Positions 58,734 to 64,000 of a stretch of DNA of 64,000 nucleotides are shown piece by piece. Within the stretch, counting starts at the first letter, position 1. Each line of letters begins with the position of its first letter. The notes below the pieces were generated by a model that was given only the letters and a program-made list of their open reading frames with translations, searched no databases and had not been told where the DNA came from. This DNA is from Castor canadensis. Taxonomy: Eukaryota > Chordata > Mammalia > Rodentia > Castoridae. The stretch spans positions 48,554,570-48,618,569 of the forward strand of contig NC_133401.1 of the NCBI RefSeq assembly GCF_047511655.1, written 5' to 3'. The position numbers and the translations under genes are program-made.

Positions 58734-61700
58734 GGCACCTCTGTATAGCTTGTCTTCAGGGCTCAGCTTGGCAAACATTAACTAATTAAGCCTCCCCAAC
58801 CCCCACCACCCACTCATCCCTGCCTTCCCTGGGATGTGTGCAAATCCACCTCATTTGTTGCTGTCTTTGTGTTCTGTTCTGCACTCTCCCTAATACTTGC
58901 TCCACTCTATGGAATACTGCTGCAGGTTTGGGCTTTCAAATTTTATCTCTCTTTCCCTCTTCATCTGTTTTCCATCTTCCCCCCAAAGAATTAGGATAAC
59001 TGAGATATTTTGAAACTGGAAGAGAGGCAACAATTTTATGCATGTTAAATAAACAAATCACACAACAATCCAGGCTCCCAGTCAGGGTCTTTCTTGTGCC
59101 ATCAGGGCCCTTGCCTGGAGAAAAGTGTTTGCTTTTTGAGCAAACTGCAGAATAGAGGGCGTGTGTCATTTACAGTGAAAGAAAATAGCTCAGGCTCACC
59201 GATGACAGTATTTATGCTTATTTCGCATCAAAAAAGAAAAACCACACTCAACTACAGGTAAATATGCTTAATCTTTGAAGATCTCTCCTTCTGGAACTGA
59301 AAGGATATTTAGAATCAAAGACCATTTGGGGCCCTGTTAGTGGGTTTGAGAAGTGTCAGGTCCCATTATCATGCTCAAGAGTTGGCTGTCACTGTGAGGT
59401 TCTTCAGCAGAGCTAATCTCTTCAATTTAATAAAAATTATGACTATACCCCATCTATAATCTTACACTACATTAACCAAGATGCAGCTTTTCTGTTTCTG
59501 AAGTTGCTTTCCTGTTCCTGTTTAATCAGCCACCAAGCGGAGTGACTCTAATCAAATGCAAACACTCAGGCTTTTATTTTTTAATACCAAGTGGGAATAC
59601 ACATCACAATTGTCAGATCTTAAGTGCTTGATGCGGATAGCTCAAAAAAATAAAAGCTCAAATACCTCCATTGCCGCCTCTGAAGAGTGAGAGAACATGC
59701 GTACATTAGAGACTCTGCTGGGCTGGGGGAGCGTAAACACTGTTCCTATTATGGAAACGTAGCATGACAGAAAATGTACCTCCTCTCGTCTCAGGAGACA
59801 CATTTTTCATCTACTAAATCAACTCTTTCTGGAATATGTTTAATGTATTTTACTGGCAGGTATTAGTGGCACAGAACTAGAATGAAAGCAAATAAAAATC
59901 TGTAACCCTTCCCAAGCCCACATACAACATGTAACCCTTAAACTTCTACTGAAATACTTTGAAGGTCACAGCCAAGACCTTGAGGAAATACAGCTTTGTC
60001 CTGTTCCCCCAACCCCACTGACTAAAATAGTTTGATTATGGAGGTGGTGGTTTTAAAAACCCAAAAAGCTTAGCTTGGAGATTGCTCTCTTTTCTCTCTC
60101 AAGGATCCTCGTTCCCTCAGTTGTGACATCACATTTGATTGGTGTGGCTATGACTGTCCTGTGACAAAGGATGGTGACTTAAGGTAGGACCAAGCAGGAG
60201 AAGCAAATATCTCTTTGAGATAAGAGTCTGTGATTAAATGAAGATCCTTGGTGAGGAAGGGCAGTCAAGTCAATTTCCCCTAAGGAGTGTGTAAGGTGCT
60301 AAGATACTGAGTAATTTTCAAATGTGACACTTTTCAAATATTTCCAGATTTATCTTCATGAGCTTTTAAGGAGTAGAAACTGAGAAGCAAAAAAAAACAG
60401 CAGGGAAATTTGGATATAATTCGCACCTTTTATGTATTGAGCCCCCCAAACGGTGGGGTGTCTTGCATTCAACTCTGTTTTAATACCTACTCACCAAGAA
60501 AATATGGTATTAAAAATTTCTTCTAAACTTTGCATTTCCTTTCTGATAAGTTAAAATAGCAACTGATTTTCCTTCAATTCTGCTTATATATATATATATA
60601 GGATTCTATTGAAAACCATTTTTAACTACCTACATGTAATTACACAAAAGTATACACTGTGAATAAAATGAGTTTAATTTTCCTCACTGACTTGATTTCT
60701 GTGGGGTATAACACCAGCTAGACCCCACTAATGGTGGGTGGTAAGTAAAACTTTACATGCTCATGGTTGTGGGTACTTGGTGGAGTCCTATCAGGCAGTC
60801 ACACTGGGCAGAGTGCATTATAGAAAGCTAACGCTATCTAGCATGGTGACATTGTAAAATTTAAACTGTTCCCTCAGTTTTGGAGGAATATGAGAGGCAT
60901 GAGCACTGAGACCAGACCTTGTCCTGACTCCCTCTTTGACATCTCCCTCCCCCATCTTCCACAATAATCAGGTGAATGTTTTCTCTCATCACAGGGCCCC
61001 TGTGATCTGTCGTGTAATATGTGAGGAATGGCACCTGGGCAAACTACAAGAGTAGCCCAAGGAAATTCTTGTCTTTGTTGTTGAGATTTGCAGAACCAAA
61101 AGGCATCTCCAATAAGGAGGTGAATAGGATCAGATGTCTGTCATATGGCCACACACCTCCACCTGTGAGAAGGCACCCACCAGTCTGCAATCACCACTCT
61201 CCTGTATGAACCACCTGTAACTCAGCCTCTTGGCAAGACAGCCCTTTAAAGATGGCCCTCCATCTTCCCACCAGGTAACTCATTGTGCTAAGGTTCTTCC
61301 TCTACCATAATGGCTTCCATTGTGCAGTGAGTAGAATGAGACTTGTGCACAGAAACAAGGCCAGGACAATTAATTTGTTTCATGGGGAAAACTGCAAAAT
61401 TTTCAAACATATCCACTGTTTCTTAACCTTTGTTCTAGCTCCTAGATAGTGTTCTTTTTCAATCTGAAGCCTGGAGGCTACTTGCTCTTTTGCTGGGAAA
61501 GACTGTTAGCAGGTAACATTTGAGTTCAGGTTTCTGGTTGTTAACAAGTCAATCCAGATCTGACCTTTCAGGAAAATAGTGTCTCATATTTTTTTCCATC
61601 TGATTTTGTTATGTAAATAATGCCCTTAAAAGGCCTTCTGCATCTTTCCATCTTTTAGACATTGAGGAAGGGGGCTTCCCTCTTCTGCTTGTGCAAACTC

Positions 61701-61951
61701 AGAAGCTCCATGCCCAAAGTTAGAAACACATGAGAAGTTAAATTGAAAGTACAGCTGAAGATGAGGTGAACATTATTTTTGGAAATAAAGCTCTTTGTTT
61801 ATATCATGAAGATGGGCAAAGCATCATCTATGGACATGATGAAATCAATGTTGGGGTGTGGCCATCCCGATGGCATGAACATAAAAGGCTTGTCTGAGAG
61901 GCCCACTGGGGGTGATTCAAACCACACTAAAGAACATTTCAAAAAGTCTCA

Positions 61952-62120
61952 GGCTCCCACCTATAGGCTGGGTGACCTTTCGGCAAGTGACTTACTTAAC
62001 ATCCCTGGGTCTCAGTTTTTTCATCTGAAATGTGGGGTTAACACACTCTTACTGACTTTCTGGGTATTAGAAGATGAAATGAGAAAGAATACAAATGAAC
62101 TTAAATGTTGTAGTTTGGTG
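61952..62120 (+). repeat. MIR SINE
   Basis: 'ctgggtgacctttcggcaag', 'tgacttacttaacatccctg', 'ggtctcagttttttcatctg' and 'aaatgtggggttaacacact' are a clear forward MIR. Confidence 0.85.
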
Positions 62121-62459
62121 GACAAAGCTGAAGACCAAAGGAATCCACCAAGAATTCGTGGTGGGCTAGTGATTGATAGAGAGCATCAGAACGACAGTCA
62201 CAGCTGCTCCAGATGTTCCTTTAACTACCCATCTCCCAAGGTTGAGGGCCAGTCATGTCCATCCCTGCTTCCAGCCTAGGGCTGTCCAAAAGTGGCCAAA
62301 AAATGAGATGTTGAGGCAAGCCAAGAGAACACTTCTGTTTTAGGACTGCCTATGGGTCCTCAGTTTAGCAATAATTAAAACAACAAAATGGGAAAATGTT
62401 GAGCAAAACAGCAATTAGAGTTAGATTACTGGTTGGAGTGACAGTCCTGTGGTCTGTTG

Positions 62460-62556
62460 CTTGAGGGCAGAACCAGGTACTCATTTGCATTTATAACCCT
62501 GGCTACTCCCTGGACTCTTCATTGTGCAATAATAAATGACTGTCCAATGCATGGGT
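62460..62556 (+). repeat. L2 3'-end fragment
   Basis: 'gagggcagaaccaggtactc', 'atttgcatttataaccctgg' and 'gtgcaataataaatgactgt' follow the L2 3' terminus. Confidence 0.6.
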
Positions 62557-64000
62557 TTTCAATACACTGCAGCTGATGTTTGAAAATGCACTTGTAAACT
62601 TTGGTGGGTGACCTTTGGGATGACAATAATCTTGCTTTTGAAGTCACAGGAATTATCTACAATCATTTAATAGAATTTTAAAAGTAGCATCCATCAGACA
62701 AATCAAAAGAGATCTATAAAAGTGCTCAGCATTTGTTTGAAACAGTAAGAGAAACTAGTTTAAAAATGAAAAGTTGGCTCTGGGATAATTCCAAGGCCAA
62801 TGAGGATAAGTGGGTCATTTGTAACTGAGTGCTGTGGTAGAATTGAAGGATTTGAGACAAATGCATCTCTGTGAAGGACAATAGGCTGGAGACAGATGAA
62901 CAGCATTTGCTCAGACACTGCCAGAGACCTGGGGAGTGGAAAGGTCTGGGTTGGAGGGGGTTCTCTCCTGCTCAGGTACCCTCACATCCTGCAGAGGGAC
63001 AAAGAGAGTAGGCTTCTCCAGCCTAGGGTGTTGAAATGACTTCCTCTACCCATCCCATAAGCTCTGCTCTCACCAATTAAAGGTGGGTATCAGTAATGAA
63101 AACAGTATCTGAAAGATCCTTTGCATTGATTCATTAACCACCAGCAATTTCTCACCAGACATGAGGTGCTAAGTGGTTACTCTATCCACCTTCCTATTGC
63201 AGGAAGAGAGGCACGCAATGGTTCAGAGATTTCTCTGAAATCATGTCTTAAATTGGCAGAACTGAGAAAGAATAGAAGCTCTGCTTTTTTTTCCCCCTGA
63301 GGTGAAAGAGGTTTCAGATGATGTGGGGGGGCCTCTGGGAGGCAGTTTGAATCACTTTAGAGGCCAAAGCAATAAAAAAGATTATGAATGACCCTGCCCA
63401 ACCCCCCAGCTCTGTAACCTATAATTCAAAATTAGAACAATTATGAACTGTAAAATAAGAGGAAGCCCAACACAGCTCTGAATTTTTCTATGATGACCTT
63501 GTAGATGAATTCTGAAATACCAAACACCACTTTTTGTATTGAAAGGATGGCTTCTGGCAGCTGTGTCCATGTGTTCTCTATGCTGCCTCATCTGTGCAAG
63601 GGGCCAGCTCTAGGCTCTGGGACACTTGGCTCTAGAAATGATGTCTTCTAACTCGGGGTTGGATTGTGATCCTCTTGGTATCTTTATTGTCATCCTCCTC
63701 AGCTAACAAGGGCCCCGCTCTGAGCATCTTTGCTGTTGCCTTCAGCATTGTCTGAGCACACTAAAGCACAATACTAGGTGTTGGGTGACAAAGGTGAATG
63801 AGGCATAAACCAAGAAGATGGCAGACACCTATACATAATTCCGCCCAATGCTCATTTCTACTTCAATTATGGGCAAGAGCTTTACTTAGGAGATATCATT
63901 AAAGATACATAGGATTTCAGCTGGAGTGGAGGGGAGGACAGTGCAAACCATTTTTAGTGATGGTAACCAGTCTAACTCCTCTGGTCTCTTACACTCTAGG

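Larger units (their letters stand above)
58734..64000 (-). other. SEMA6A: SEMA6A last intron (partial)
   Basis: Intronic by position. I searched the minus strand for an upstream exon ending in the required phase and found none. It contains a short (TA)8 run at 60584-60600, a MIR at about 61952 and an L2 fragment at about 62460. The AT-rich complex stretch at about 59390-59840 has no recognised repeat. A 166-codon plus-strand frame (61779-62279) overlaps the MIR and is not a gene. Confidence 0.75.

Noticed and set aside
61779..62279. 166-codon plus-strand frame in the intron
   Set aside because: It runs through a MIR SINE and is antisense to the gene. The translation has no domain.
1..64000. 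Bacterial-style operons, phage or novel defence system
   Set aside because: Splice sites, SINEs, L1s, MIRs and MaLR LTRs throughout show vertebrate nuclear DNA. No prokaryotic gene organisation is present.

Overview
This is a stretch of placental-mammal nuclear DNA, and almost certainly from a rodent. It is AT-rich and intron/intergenic in character. It carries MIR and L2 fossils, MLT1-type LTRs, lineage-specific L1 3' ends, and many young-looking 7SL-derived B1-like and tRNA-derived ID-like SINEs. Several SINEs are fused B1+ID composites, and one is B1+B1+ID. From memory of SINE families this combination fits Castorimorpha, with beaver (Castor) the best guess. That species call is inference.

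The window contains one recognisable protein-coding gene, and only its 3' end. The terminal coding exon of semaphorin 6A (SEMA6A) lies on the minus strand from about 58208 down to the TAA stop at 57022-57024. It encodes 394 complete codons: the juxtamembrane stretch, the single transmembrane helix and the whole proline- and serine-rich cytoplasmic tail. An apparent 3 kb 3' UTR follows, from 57021 to about 53946, ending at an AATAAA signal read on the minus strand (53971-53976). From 58209 to 64000 is the last intron. No second exon was found there. The rest of the semaphorin (sema, PSI) would lie beyond position 64000.

Positions 1 to about 53945 lie downstream of SEMA6A. I see no protein-coding exon there. 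The stretch is a patchwork of transposon fragments, microsatellites and unique sequence. Landmarks are L1 3' ends at 4.1, 7.0, 8.0, 11.6 and 14.1 kb, an old L1 at 45.5-46.6 kb, and MLT1-type LTRs at 3.0 and 23.9-24.6 kb, the second with two nested SINEs. An ancient repeat at 30.2-30.9 kb is split by a SINE with a visible target-site duplication. There are long TG/CA arrays at 39.3, 48.7 and 53.7 kb. A few AT-rich, repeat-free blocks (about 15.0-15.4, 18.1-18.5 and 43.5-44.3 kb) could be conserved regulatory elements, but this cannot be tested from one sequence.

The most interesting features cluster at the SEMA6A 3' end. An antisense L1 fragment reaches to within about 25-45 nt of the terminal-exon splice acceptor. 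The distal polyadenylation signal sits inside a perfect inverted repeat that places AATAAA on both strands. A Z-DNA-prone GT tract fused to a canonical G-quadruplex motif lies about 160-230 bp past the cleavage site. I found no evidence of a wholly new biological system. Coordinates of repeats were set by eye and are approximate.
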